Below are positions 48,701 through 60,600 of a DNA stretch of 64,000 nt, piece by piece. A program made the position numbers and the translations under genes. Positions within the stretch are counted from its first letter, which is position 1. Every line of letters begins with the position of its first letter. Under the pieces are notes generated by a model that saw only the letters and a list, made by a program, of their open reading frames with translations, was not told the DNA's origin and searched no databases. Where the stretch lies: positions 1-64,000 of the forward strand of contig DF237345.1 of assembly GCA_000708835.1 (NCBI GenBank). The letters are read 5' to 3'. The stretch comes from Klebsormidium nitens. Its lineage: Eukaryota > Streptophyta > Klebsormidiophyceae > Klebsormidiales > Klebsormidiaceae.

Positions 48701-51340
48701 GGTGGGTCCGGGTGCGGAGCAGGTACTTTATAGGTCAGGCTTCTACTTTTTTCGATTCGAGCTTAGAATTCCTGAAGCTTATTAGTCCTAAAGTGTCAAG
48801 ACGTCTGGTCGGGGCCTTCCCGGCCTTCTCAAGGTCTGTCAGCGACCAAGTGGGACTTCGGTGTAGCGGAGACCCCGGTTACCTTTTCGGATACCGATCA
48901 AAAAGGAGCTTACAGACGGAGCTTCTGGTCTGTGCTGCAGTAACTTCATGGGTTTCGGGACGGGCATCATTCCGGAAGGCTGCGGCTTCTCGTTACAAGT
49001 GAGCCAGCACATGTTGCTATCCCTTCCACTCAAGCCCGCAGTACGTCTTTGTGCCGCATGGCCGCGGATGGCCCTGGATCGCCCACCCCGCAATCAATCT
49101 GACGCCTGTAGACTTTTGTACCGTCGTCACCTCAGACTCAACAGGTCAGAAAAGCAAGAAAGCATTCCACAGAACAGAGGTCGATGTCTGTTTGCATCCG
49201 GCGAAATGTTATGCTCGAGCACAACCCTAAGGCTCCAACCTTGCAAAGCTGTTTTCTCCCCATCATCCCAACCTCCAAGGTTCTTCAAATGGTACCGAGG
49301 CCGAGGTTACCGCTTGAATTTAGACCTTTATGGACCTGAACCTGCGCCCGAGCAAATGTATGTCAATAGTTCAAAACTAACTTGTTTGCTCCTAAGAGCC
49401 GCGGATATGGTTTCAGTATTTAACGGCAATCCAACGGTACTCCAACGGTACCTCATCGCATCAGCTCTTGTGAGCGGCCGATTCTGAAGCTACTGATAGA
49501 TCGACTTGAGAATCCTGGAACATAAACGTGAGCATCTACAAGCCCGATGGCCCCTTGATCGTCTTCTTCAGGTTGCAGCTCCAAATCCAACCCTTGCCTA
49601 GCGCAACCCTAACCCCACAGCGTCCCACGACCTATACCACACGAAGTACTTACCCCGCAGTCTCAGAAAGAAAGCTTAAAACCCTCTTCAACTTGAAAGC
49701 CAGCCCTTTTCTTTTCACAAACGCGGCCACGGCTCTCGCGCATCGGCTCTTTGACCCGCATCTCGATCACATACCGAGCGTCAAAACACATCAAGTGAAT
49801 GCTGAGTAAGCCGAAAAGCGACTCTTACGCAACGTTTCCCGTCTCAGAATCGCGGATACGGCTTCAGCCTCGACCCCGCGCACCCCAACTGCATCGGCCC
49901 GCGCAAGCGGCCGTACCACACGATTATTCCGGGGCTCGCGACCTACGCCCCGGAAGACGGGGACGAGTCACACGCGGGCGACCTGTTCGGACCGTTCGGC
50001 GTGATGGGCGGCTTCATGCAGCCGCAGGGGCACCTGCAGGTGATTGTGAACCTGCTGGACCACGGGATGGATCCCCAGGTGAGCTTCCGTGCTGGTTTCC
50101 GCCCGTTCCGTTCTTCGTTCCGGCCTTTTCTCTTGAGGCTTGCAGCGGAAGCTGGCAGCCCCAGGGGCACTTGCAGGTGGTCGCGAACCTGCTGGACCAC
50201 GGGATGGATCCCCAGGTGAGCGAGTCGCCCGCGATTTCAATTCCGTGCTTGTCTCCCTCCATTCAGCATTGAACACGCCTTGCAAAGAGAGTGGTTCGTA
50301 GAAAGGGCTCCAGCTTTCGCCCACTTGACACGTTCCGGTCAGAATTCCAATTATGGCGGAGCAAACCGGCGAACCCCGGTCCAATAGGCCTGGATTCAGA
50401 GGAGCGACCACTCCGTGCTGCCGCAGGCTGCGCTGGACGCCCCACGCTTCTGCATCTCGGGCCTCCCCGGCGTGCGCCACTCGGCGGAGCTCATCGCCAA
50501 CAGCCAGTGCTACCTCGAGGACCAGCCCGGCGCGCACGAGAAGGCCGCCAAGCTGCGGGCGATGGGCCACGAGGTCAGCCGCTGAGGTCATCCTGCTCAG
50601 AGATGACGTCACCCGATTGATTCCGTCCGGCCTCTGTGACGTCGTCCAATATCATTGCTGAGGTTCAGCTAAAAGAGGTCCGCTATAGGCACTGAGAGCG
50701 GCGCCATTGCTTTTGAATTGGAATTGTCGCTTCTTTCTCATATCGCCCCTGCTTTCTGCTTTCAGATCAAGGTCCTGAGCAGCCACGATCGGGCGAGCTT
50801 TGGACGAGGCCAGGTAAGGGCGCTGGCCCGTGATTTGCCTTGCCGGAAACCGAGAACAAAAAGGATAACTAGCATGGACAGCTTACAGAAGAAATACAGG
50901 GAGAAAGGGCGAGGGTGCGACGCTCTGCATGCAGCTTTCTCCCAACCCACTTATTTGGCGGCGGTGCTGATTGATTATGGAGTGGAAAAGGATTTCCAGG
51001 TGTCAGAAAACCACTTTTCTGAATGGTCCGCTAGCGTGACCGGCTTATCGCAAGGTTAGGGCTTCTCCTTGCAAGCCTTCTGGCAGGCGGTAAAGAGCTT
51101 CTTGGACGGGGGAGGGGCTCAACGAACTTCGAGGAGAGAATCCTTTTAAATCATTCAAAAGGCACATGCGCTGCTCGTCAGGGGTTGCATTGGCTACACT
51201 GACCGTGTGGAGGTGATCAGATGTAAGAAACGGATCTCAGACATTGCATCTCCTCGCAGATTATTGTCCGAGACCGGAAAACGGGGGTTCTTTGGGCGGG
51301 TTCGGATCCACGAGCGGACGGGTGTGCCATGGGTTGGTGA
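42755..51340 (+). CDS. Gamma-glutamyltransferase-like Ntn hydrolase (glutathione hydrolase-like)
   Basis: Exons 42755-42910, 43429-43498, 43870-44030, 44466-44710, 45065-45226, 45576-45649, 47375-47526, 48357-48496, 48941-48998, 49848-50078, 50427-50573, 50766-50813 and 51260-51340 give 574 residues in phase. Signatures in order: [103 protein letters not shown], then [20 protein letters not shown], where Thr369 should be the autoprocessing site and nucleophile, [32 protein letters not shown] and a C-terminal [18 protein letters not shown]. It resembles the bacterial YwrD-type branch, and no signal peptide is evident, so it may be cytosolic. Role: hydrolysis or transfer of gamma-glutamyl groups, probably glutathione turnover. 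Intron 6 (1.7 kb) hosts another probable gene; the end of exon 10 is tandemly duplicated. Confidence 0.92.
45748..46924 (+). CDS. Small CxxC zinc-ribbon protein nested in a GGT intron
   Basis: A model with exons 45748-45750 (ATG, then GTAAGT), 45990-46164 and 46812-46924 gives 96 residues. Residues 10-41 hold two Cys clusters ([15 protein letters not shown] ... YVRCQKCRG), a zinc-beta-ribbon like the one found between the J domain and DUF3444 in some plant proteins. The tail is Ala/Pro then Gln-rich ([12 protein letters not shown] ... [10 protein letters not shown]). It lies wholly within GGT intron 6, on the same strand. Its zinc-ribbon frame is not in phase with GGT exons 6 and 7, so it is unlikely to be a GGT cassette exon. 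The ribbon exon is convincing; the ATG-only first exon and last exon are tentative. It could be a relic of a larger gene. Confidence 0.5.
46952..47153. repeat. Palindrome-rich intronic element with direct and inverted repeats
   Basis: CGAGCC(T/C)GATCGGGCTCGG followed by TTTTGACCG occurs at 46952-46979 and 47126-47153 with one mismatch; the second contains the perfect palindrome GAGCCCGATCGGGCTC. Between them a perfect 17 bp inverted repeat, GAGCCCAAGCCTGATCG (47053-47069) and its complement (47096-47112), can form a hairpin with a 26 nt loop. It resembles a small MITE or other foldback element. Confidence 0.75.
50007..50220 (+). repeat. Tandem duplication of the 3' part of GGT exon 10 plus donor
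   Basis: The exon end at 50007-50083 (CAGCCGCAGGGGCAC...GGGATGGATCCCCAG then GTGAGC) is repeated at about 50149-50220, offset 137 bp. The last 35 bases, including the donor, are identical. An upstream CAG at 50143-50145 would make the copy a 70 nt exon, which would shift the frame if included. Confidence 0.9.
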
Positions 51341-52836
51341 CGTGTTTTCGAAGACCGGGTATCCTTTCTCTTCGTTTGTGCTTGCGTCGTTTGTACTGAC
51401 TACCTATGCTGAAGCAGATAGGATCACTGTGGTAGTAATGGACAGGAAAAACAGAACCGCCACAAAAAGCATAGGAAATACTGCTGATACTGTGGGCTGC
51501 GCAGATATTGTGTCCGCGACGGCTTGTGAGCGTTCATGGTCCGTGAAAATCGTATATGTTATAGACCGCATGACGGGCGGCCGGGAGACTGTGGCATGGT
51601 TTTCATGCATCCAATTCTGCACATGTCTGCCAGGGGGCATTGAGCCGTGAGGGTGCTAACCAGTCATGCAGGCAGTATGAATCATACTAAGCTAGATGCC
51701 GTCACTACAAGGTATGTTCAAGATTCTTCCAAAGCGGGAATGACGTCGGAGTTGGTCTTCATGGGTCACTGAGTGACGCACATGCACGTACGTAGTATGC
51801 CAGGCGGCACTGCGCCCACTCAACGTAAGTTCAGTGCATATGTTGCGATGATAGTACCTAGACGCGGGCCGGATCCTGGGCCATGGTTTGACGTCAAATT
51901 TCTGCGAGCTTAAGTTAGGCGGTTCATCATGTATATACCGTAGTTGCATGGTTGGACGTGATGCCTGTGTACGACGCATATACCGGTACAGCCTGCAGTA
52001 GCATGCAGCTGAGCGATCAATCAATCATAAACAACAATGCGCTGATGGGAGGAAACGCGGCCATGCAGAGGACTTAATACCGTACCAAGCCATCAATCTC
52101 ATCAATTTAATTGTTGTAGGGATCAGAACATCTGGGGACCGTGACTTATGCAGAGATACAACGACTTTTAGTTGCCAGTCGGCCTGCAGGCCGGGGTCAG
52201 CAAAATCACTGGGCATCGCTACAATTGTAAAAAATTGCAATTCCTCAATAATTATCCGACCCCGTGTCCACAACTTCAGCTTGCCAGTGTATTTCGCAAG
52301 CAATCCATGGCCTCGGCTTTGCTAAGACTCTGATCCTTACTGAAAACTGGTCGATCAACAACGCCAGATCGAGTGGCTTATTGGCTGATTCAAACCTGCA
52401 AACCTGTCTTAGGCTGGACCAGATCAAGCTCAGCTTAACTCGCTCCAACAGCTACGTACCTCTAACGAAGTTCAAAGGAATAAAGTCATTAGGATTCTAT
52501 GTGACTGGGTGCTCTGAAGATTCGCCCGTCGCAACGCGAGTGAACATGGGCCCTCCAATATGCCTGGTCCAAGTTCATCGAGCCAACCTCCGGGAGCTTC
52601 AAAGCTTCAATTCAGAGTCTCAAAATAAAGATAAAGGAACGTTTGGGGTAGGCCATCAACTTCTATAACCTCAATCCCGGAACCGTGGGATGGAAGTCCT
52701 TGAAGTAGGCCATAGAACTTCAGAATACATATCGGCTTCAGAAGCTCAGAACATTATTTTGTATTTATGAATAATCTGGCCATACGCAGCTCATCAGCTG
52801 GAGTCTGCGGACTAGCACACCGCTTTTCTCAGAAGC
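51341..52836. other. Convergent intergenic region
   Basis: Between the GGT-like gene (+) and dirigent-like gene B (-). Short open frames only, none recognised. Confidence 0.5.
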
Positions 52837-55800
52837 TTAAAACAGATGGAACTCCTTGGGGAAGGCCAGGATGGAGCCGTCGGCAGCGGGGCTGAGGTCA
52901 ACGCCCAAACCGGAAACGACGTATCCGTCCACCCCGCGGTACTTTCCGGTTCCGCCAACGATGGCGATCTCCGTAACCTGCAGCAGACGGAAAACAACGA
53001 TTAGGATCATCTCTTGCTCTTGAAAAGACTCGGATCTGGTGGAAAGTGACTCTTGAGTCCAACGTGATTTGCACCCGGCTGTCAAGTTCGGTTTTGACTG
53101 CGACCCCTAGGGAAATGTCTGATCGCCCATGTACGTTTTTTGAATAGGATCACAAAGATATTATGAGCGCCGTTTTCCACGGTCGAACGCAGCTTCGACT
53201 CCCTGCAGCTGACGCTCAGAACCCGTCTGAAATGGACGCTTTTGCTGGTCACCCCCTGTCAAACTCCATCAATAAAATCCTGACACTATTTCGGAAACGC
53301 GAGCTTGATAACGTTGTTTGCACTAGATGAAGGATCCGGGGGACGAATGGGGTTTGCAATTTGGGGTTAAGGTGGACGCGCCGGGTGGGGAGTATTCTGT
53401 GTCACGAATTCGATGAGGGTGCCCGGTGCTTTGGTGTGTGAGTGCGCAAGCAAGAGCAAACTTTATTATTATGAGGCTTTTGACCTGATAGGGCGGTCAC
53501 ATATGAACATTTTCGGGGTGCACCGTCCCCCAGCTAGGGACCGAATTTCTGTCCTTTCAGGGACCGTAAATTACCGGTGATTTCGTCCCGCAAAATTTTA
53601 ACCCAGCATTCTGGGGGACGGTGCGCTCCTCATAAGGGACGCCGGTAAAACTACTACGGGACGGTTGGCACCCACTCCTCGGACAGTCTGTGTCGCCGTA
53701 TATTTCGAGAAGCTTTAAGTTGTCGCATGATGCGTCCTTGAGTGAAATCTGACCAAAGCCGATTCTTGAGGACCATATTGCGCTCCCTCAGGGAACACTC
53801 GCCACTTCCCCGAGAACTCATACGTGACCGCCCCATGAGGAGATCAAGACTATTTAACCCTCCTCTGACCGAAGGGAATGAAGCCTCACCGGCCTAAATA
53901 AACGAGGTCCCGGGCGAGTTTTCTTACCACGGTAGCTGCGGTGCCGAGGGTGTTGATCGCGTCTACCGGGCCCTTGATCTCCTCGGTGGTGAAGTAGAAA
54001 GTGGTGGAAGCAGTCAGATAGTCGACGCCGTCCGCCGCGAAAAACGTGGTATCGCTCTCGACGTATGTGCCCACCACGGTCTTGAGGTCGGACGCCAGAA
54101 TAGGGCCCCTGCAACAAATTTCACAGGAGGGTTTTGGCTGCTAACCAAGCTCATCACCTGACCGGGCGCGCTGTAACTTCGTCTGGTTACTGGACATCAT
54201 TAACCAGATTTTAACCAGCCCAGAACCAGCCAAGAACCACCCATGGTGAAGGCGGAAAGCTCGTGCACGTGTGAATGGCACAAGGGGGTACGTTGAGGGA
54301 CTGAAGAATGTCGGGGCGAGTAGATCATCTGGTGGTGTAATTGTCCCGACTCACATGCAGGGCCAACGAGCAACGCACACTTGCTACAGTGTACCTGCCA
54401 GGCAATGAAAACAAGCCAGGCGACTCGAACAACGGTTTTCTAACCGAGAGGCGCGGGCACGAAACACGGAGGCGAGATTTGACAGATTCGCGGTCTGCAG
54501 TCATAACGTGCTTTCTTATAACGAAGGTGATATACGGCTCAGGAACGGTCATGTTTGGGGTTGCGGGGATAGCGACTTTGACCAGCTTGTTGATCATGAT
54601 CTGCATTGGCCAGGTTTCCCGATGCGGATCACTTTCAAATTGCCTGTATTTCCATTTGGTCTGCCTGTGCAAAACTATCATTACACAAGTTCCGGCAGGC
54701 AGACGTCGAGTGAGACTACTCAGAACTCGGTTGTGAGTAGTTGACTCGTTAGATCCTACTGCTCAAAGTGAGATCAGATTGTTGAAGACTGACAGCTTAT
54801 ACGATCACGGGAATGTCTACCTTACCTAGTCGTCCGTCACAAGTGGGCTTCCATTTCAAGACCACAAATCGAGCTGGAGTTTCAGTGCTAATGACGAGAT
54901 CGTAGAAGCTGCCGAAAGCTTTCGAGGCCGATCCGTTTGCGGACGGCCGGACGAGACTCTGACGGACTGCCACGTCGTGGCTCTTCTTCAATACGTAGGA
55001 CAGCGCAGTCTACTACTAGGTTCGACTGTAGTTTGCTTCCGCACAAACAGCTAGTAGAAGCCGTGGTTTGTGGCTCCCGATTGCAGCTGTGATGTTGACG
55101 TCAGCCTGACGGATGCTCACTTGTAAAGGCAGATGTCGCCGAAGGCAAAGCCGCCCCCGGGGGCCGCCGCCTGGTCAGCGCAGTTCGTCTCGGGGTTGCT
55201 GAAGTCGAACACGATGTACACCGTGCCCAGCTGCACGGGAAAAGCAAGTATCAACGAGGCTGGTTAGCCTTGGGTTACCAGCACTGCACCAGCGGCCTGG
55301 TCGCTTCAAGCATTATGTATGCGTTTTGAAGCCCTTTTTAGGTCATTAGCGGGTTGATACGCAGTATCTTAGGTCCGAACCGCGAGGGAAGTTGGGGGCT
55401 TACGAACTCCGGCCAAGGACAGGTTCCTCGTTTTCCAAGGATTGACTGAAGCAAGTACGGCCGAGAATCAGCACCCACTCTGCTCTTCCCAAGTCTTTTC
55501 TTCCTTGGCACCATCTGCTTCAGCGAAGCTTCGAGTAATATGCCACCGTTTAGTAGTGGATGGTTGAAGTGAGTGGCATCTTAGACACTCAACTGGTCGC
55601 AAAATGCATACGGCACTAACAGAGAACAGACCAATGCGTGAGATGAAAAGGTTGGCGCGCACTGGTCAGCTCTTTTCTAGTTGGGCGAGAAACACCGTTT
55701 ACCAAACCTGGTTAGAGGCTCGTCCAGTGCCCTTCTACTCAATAGAACGTGGTTAAACCCTGGTTGAATGCCCCGTGACCAAGCTTGGTTAAGAGCGACA

Positions 55801-57600
55801 GAAGATTGGGTTTGCACTTACTGGTCCCGACGTGGTTGGGGCAGGTGTGGTTGCGTTGGTGGTTGGCGCCGGAGTCAATGTCGCTGGCGGGGGGGTGCCT
55901 GCGCAGGTGGCGGTGACCCCCCCCTCGCCGGTGCTGGGGCCACAGGCCCCGGGGCAGCAGATGCTGGCATTGCCGGGGGCGTTGTAGCAGGGGTTGGGGG
56001 CGGCGGGGGTGCAATCTGGGGGGCAGAAGAGAAGGTATTTTTGGAGGGATTTTGGAAAGAATAAGAAAGGGAATGTGGGATGGAGGAGAGAAGGAAATGG
56101 CAGATGGCGTAGAGATGCAAAGAAAGAAAGGTTTAGGACTTTTACAGGTTTTGTGAGGGAATGAAGTTGAGGAGAGAATGCGAATAGAAGGAAGAAAGAT
56201 TTGCAGCTTTTGGAGGGTTTGTCCGGGCAAAGAAGGCGGGCAGCTCTGGGGCGAAGAATGATGAGACGATCTGGACACTGGCCCTGCTAAATGCAGGCAG
56301 AGAAAGAGGACAGTGAGATGGGGACCAATCTTGATAATTGGCGTGCGAACCCCCCGCGAACCCGCCACATTACCTCCCCACTTCTGACTCTCCGTAGAAG
56401 CCCCCACAACTTAAGTTAGGACTCGCACAGAGCCGGCTCCAGACAAACTCCCAAAGTATAATGCCGGGACGCAGGACTGTTCAACACAATGCCATTGCAA
56501 TGTCTTGCCACTAAGTTTTGGCAGTCCTACCCGCCCTGCTTTGTGAATCCCCCCAGTTCATAGTGCATTGCCTACCTTGCATGATGACAACTTTCAGGTT
56601 TTGACAGGAGAGCTTCAAAATTATGCAAATCTACTTTGGTGCATTATGCAGGCAAGACCTTCCCGCGAGATACACCTTCATAGCTCCTCCGTAATTCAAC
56701 ACAAATCTTAAAACTCTTGCAAACTGATTCTACTCGATCTCGCTGCATTGTGTGTCCCTCCTTATGCGATAGCAGCAGCCTCCTTGCATGGATTTAATGG
56801 CTTGAAAACTTGGTTGTGACAATGCAACACTTCAAAGCATCAATTATGACGTCTATCTGTATTGACAACACCCTCAGAAGTATTGGAGCTCTGATTATGA
56901 ATGTACTGTCGTGCTCAATGCAGAAAGAAAAAGATTGCAGACAGATATTTACAAAAGTGTTCTCCCCTCTCACTTTACCAGCCATACTCACGCCCAGATC
57001 CAGATCAGTTCACCAAAAGGAACCCATCTCTTACACGCATAAGAGGGAGTTACCCCCACCCCCAGATCTCCCAAGCTGCTGTGCATATCTGGAGCATTGG
57101 TGCCCTCCATTATACACTCATTGAGCTCCACAAAAAGGCATATCAGAACATGCACACGCACACAACAAAAGCTGCGGCAAGGATTCTCGTGGGCTTCTGG
57201 GCACATTTGCTTTCAAAGCCGGAAAAGGCTTTTCATGATCACAAGGGACAGGGCCTCAGAATCTGAATGAAGAGGTCATGCTCATGAGATGTGGAGCTTC
57301 GCCTGCGATGAGCCCAAGTATCTCTCAAACTCGTCCAATGCTCGTTTAATAACGTGTTCAAATGAAGTCCAGACTCTGGGCAGTCTGGCTGTGTGTCTGC
57401 CCTAATATCTGTGTCCAGACCTGTTCAACGTTATTCAAAGCCCTGTTCGGACCCCAACAAGGTTTGGACAGGTTTTGGACACCTGTTGGAAATGCTTTCT
57501 CACAGTACTGCGATCAGCATCGCTCACCTGCGTTGGCAGCAGACAAGAAGCTGGCCAGGATGACCACGGCGCCAACCGCAAGGAGCGAAGCGCCCTTCAT
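52837..57600 (-). CDS. Secreted Cys-module plus dirigent/AOC-barrel-like protein, copy B
   Basis: Exons, in transcription order: 57528-57600, 55822-56015, 55121-55230, 53928-54108 and 52837-52977, giving 232 residues. All five intron positions and phases match copy A (8524-12116), and exons 3 and 5 have exactly the same length. It starts with a signal peptide (MKGASLLAVGAVVILASFL...), then the same six-Cys module, a slightly longer Thr/Pro linker, then GTVYIVFDF, FGDICLYKGPIL, TTFYFTTEEIKG and AIVGGTGKYRGVDGYVV. Exon 2 is almost identical to copy A at DNA level, whereas exons 3 and 5 differ by about 14-16 %. Function as for copy A, equally uncertain. The two copies are inverted and point towards each other. 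Confidence 0.82.
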
Positions 57601-60600
57601 TTTGTCAGTGGAGTCTGGAATTGGTCGTAGAAGTGTTGTGGGGGGGCTTGGCTGCAACCTGCGCCTGGCAGCGGATGCGAAAGACGAGAGAGCTCTGTGG
57701 TCCTGTAAAAGGAATTTGCGTTCTGCTAGAGTACTTGAAGGGAAGGCCCCTTTTGTAGTCGCGAATTCGATCTGTTCAAGTCGTCTTGAAGAGCTCTGTG
57801 TGAAGATAATGCAGCTGCTGGGAACGATGCACAATGCAGTTCCGAACCTGATTAAGCCCGCTCATCAGTATTATCACAACAGTAGTATCACTTCACAGGA
57901 TAGGTAGGTTTCCTGACTGACACTGCTGCAAAAGCCTAGGGGTGTCAGAGAAAATGTCTTAATCGAATTAAATGGCTCCGTTTGCGGCACGTGCAAGCAA
58001 GTGCACTGAGGAATCTTGTCCTACCACGTTTCCATGTGATCTTGCATATGTACGTGCCTTCAAGACTGGCGCCGAATGTACTCTTCTCAAACGCCGTAGC
58101 CACATGTGGGCCTGACTCAGCCGCCTGACCGAATTCAGGTACCTACCATGATGCGACGCTGGTTTGCACCAGTTCTTTGCACCCCGGTTGCAGTTGTGAA
58201 TCTGTGGCTACGAACAAGGACGTACAGTACCTACCGGTAGGTCCTATAGCCGTTCAATGCCTAGTGCGAGGTTGTGGCTAAACCTGAAGAATTAATACCG
58301 GTAGGTCCTATCCTGACAGTGACCCGAAAGGACGATATTCGGCAGGCACGTCGAGACTCCGATCCGGTGTGAATCGGTATGCAAAAGGGACAAATGAGTC
58401 ACAAAGCGAAGTCGAGCGGGCCTCGAGGCTCGGATGACTGAGATTAGAGATTCAGAAGAACTCTACCGGTAGAAGACTAAAGTCTAAAGTCAACGTGTGT
58501 CAGAGACTTGGCGAAAGGATCACGCGTGCCATATGCGGCGCAGCGCGCTGCTGTCGTACGAGTGCGGAACTCGAGAAAGTTGGTACGGGCACAGTCGCCG
58601 CGAAACCGACCAAGTACTACGGGCAGAATTTTCGAGGATCGAGTGTACGGGCGTAGTACGGCACCACCATAAGCTATGAGAGGATCGGGGACGACTGGTC
58701 AGTAGTAAGTACGGTGGCACGCCGCAGAAGACTCGGTCGATCATAGCTAGTCGAAGTTTGATTCATTGACGAAGGCTCATTCAGGGCTGAGCATATACCA
58801 TATGCGCATTACGTATGGACTTCGTCTCGTCACTCCCAGCCCTCCTAATCTCCTAAGTGGGACTTTGAGGTCTGCCAGGTGGATCGGTCGGCCAGAATGT
58901 GATCCGTTGCGCACCAATATATATATAGGCTCCGCGCGCGGGCCGCCTTTCTCTCTTTCTATTCAATTAACGGGTCCGCAATCACGGACAAGACCCCTCG
59001 CGCCCCATTGGCTCCTCGGTGGGGGTCGTGACTCGTACCTCCATATTCCGTTTAACCTTCGAATTCGACGAGGACGATCGACGAAGGCAGAGACCGTTGT
59101 TTCCTTCAAAAAGTACCTGCTTCAAAGAAGCCCACTGTGCCGGTTGTTCTATAAAGCTCCAGATATATACGAGTCCGCCACATCGATCAGTGCAACTCCA
59201 AATTGGATGCCTCCAGAAAACGAAGCTCCTCAAGGCATTCATATCAACGGTGGCTTGAAGGCAAGAATTTGACTATGGCGAAGAATCATGAGCTCACCCG
59301 GTATCCAGGCACCGAGATGCGCACCAGATTTGTTGACTCCTTGAAGGCGTGGGCACGCGCATGAGCGTCTGGGCCAGTGCCAACCAAAGAAGCGAAACTC
59401 AGACTTGATTGCGGCTTGTTCGTGACTCGAAGGGCGCTCAATTTGACGCACTGACGCAGATCACAGTTCGACTGCTCTTGCCACTCGTCGGTCGAAGTTG
59501 ACTCACTGACCTACTTTTTTTCGAGAAGGACGCTACGCGCCTTTGCAGCAATCAGGAACGAGCAGAGCATATGTTCGACAATTCGGCCTAAAGATTCTCT
59601 CCCGGCCTTCAATCATCGGTTATCTACTTGTTTGCATTCTGGCACTGCTCGCAAGTCAGACAAAGCCGAGCGGAAAGGAGTAAAAGGTCTCCGTTTAACG
59701 AAACGATGAAGTCTGCGACGGGACTGCCACGTCACAAGTTCTCGTCACCTTGTTACTAATTGTCGTCCCGAGTGCCGTACTTTTCGATCAGTCGCTCTTG
59801 AAGGCTCCGACCTCTCTCTTGGCTCGACCTCCATGAGATGCCGGTTATCCATTGGACTGCCAGTTGACGTCAGCGACTGTAGTCAACCGCTTATCTTAGA
59901 AGGTAAAAAGCTTTTTCTTGAGGAGACAAAGCATGGGCGCTGCATGGAAACGTCTGACTTTTGACAAGCTCAGGACAAACGAATCTACTGAACCCTGTCG
60001 ATACGTTTGAAGACCTCTACCGCCCTATGAGTTTTGAAGGACCTCGCTTTGACGTTTCCGCCGGGGTAAAAGACGTTGGCAATGGCAACATACCAAATTC
60101 GCTCACCAGACTCGGACTAGTACTAGTAGTGCCAAGAGCCTTAGCGGCGCTTTTGGACCCCGCCTTACGTCAAACCGGAATTAGGAATAGTCTTGGCTCC
60201 AAAAAAGGCACCAGCAAGCTCGGTGCGTATACTCGATGATGACCTTTCGCGCGCCAGCTGGCTTTGACGTTTTTTTCGAAAGTTTGTACCGTCGCCGATG
60301 AAGGGACATTCTGACGACGGCCGCATAACATTGACAGACAGATGCAAGCGCACGGATGCCCGTACTGGGCAGCACTAGCGCATGCTCGTTATCAGTGTCC
60401 TTTAATCAGCTGGGGAATGCGGGGCTCATCTCCTGACCGAGAAACTTAGTAAGCGGAATCTCACGGCCGCCGCTGGTGACGGCCTTCTGCAAATGGGTCT
60501 GATATTGCTGTAATGCGGGTGACATTCTGAGGTCGGAAAGCAAAGGCAGGAGGTATGAAAACGATGTCACACGCAAGAATTCGAAGGCACGCAGCCACAC

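Noticed and set aside
55739-56407. 222-codon minus-strand open frame over dirigent-like exon 2
   Set aside because: It reads the Cys-module exon in another frame and runs through its acceptor; the spliced model matches copy A exactly.
58766-59272. 168-codon plus-strand open frame
   Set aside because: No family similarity, TATA-like sequence lies inside it, and composition is not like the neighbouring exons.
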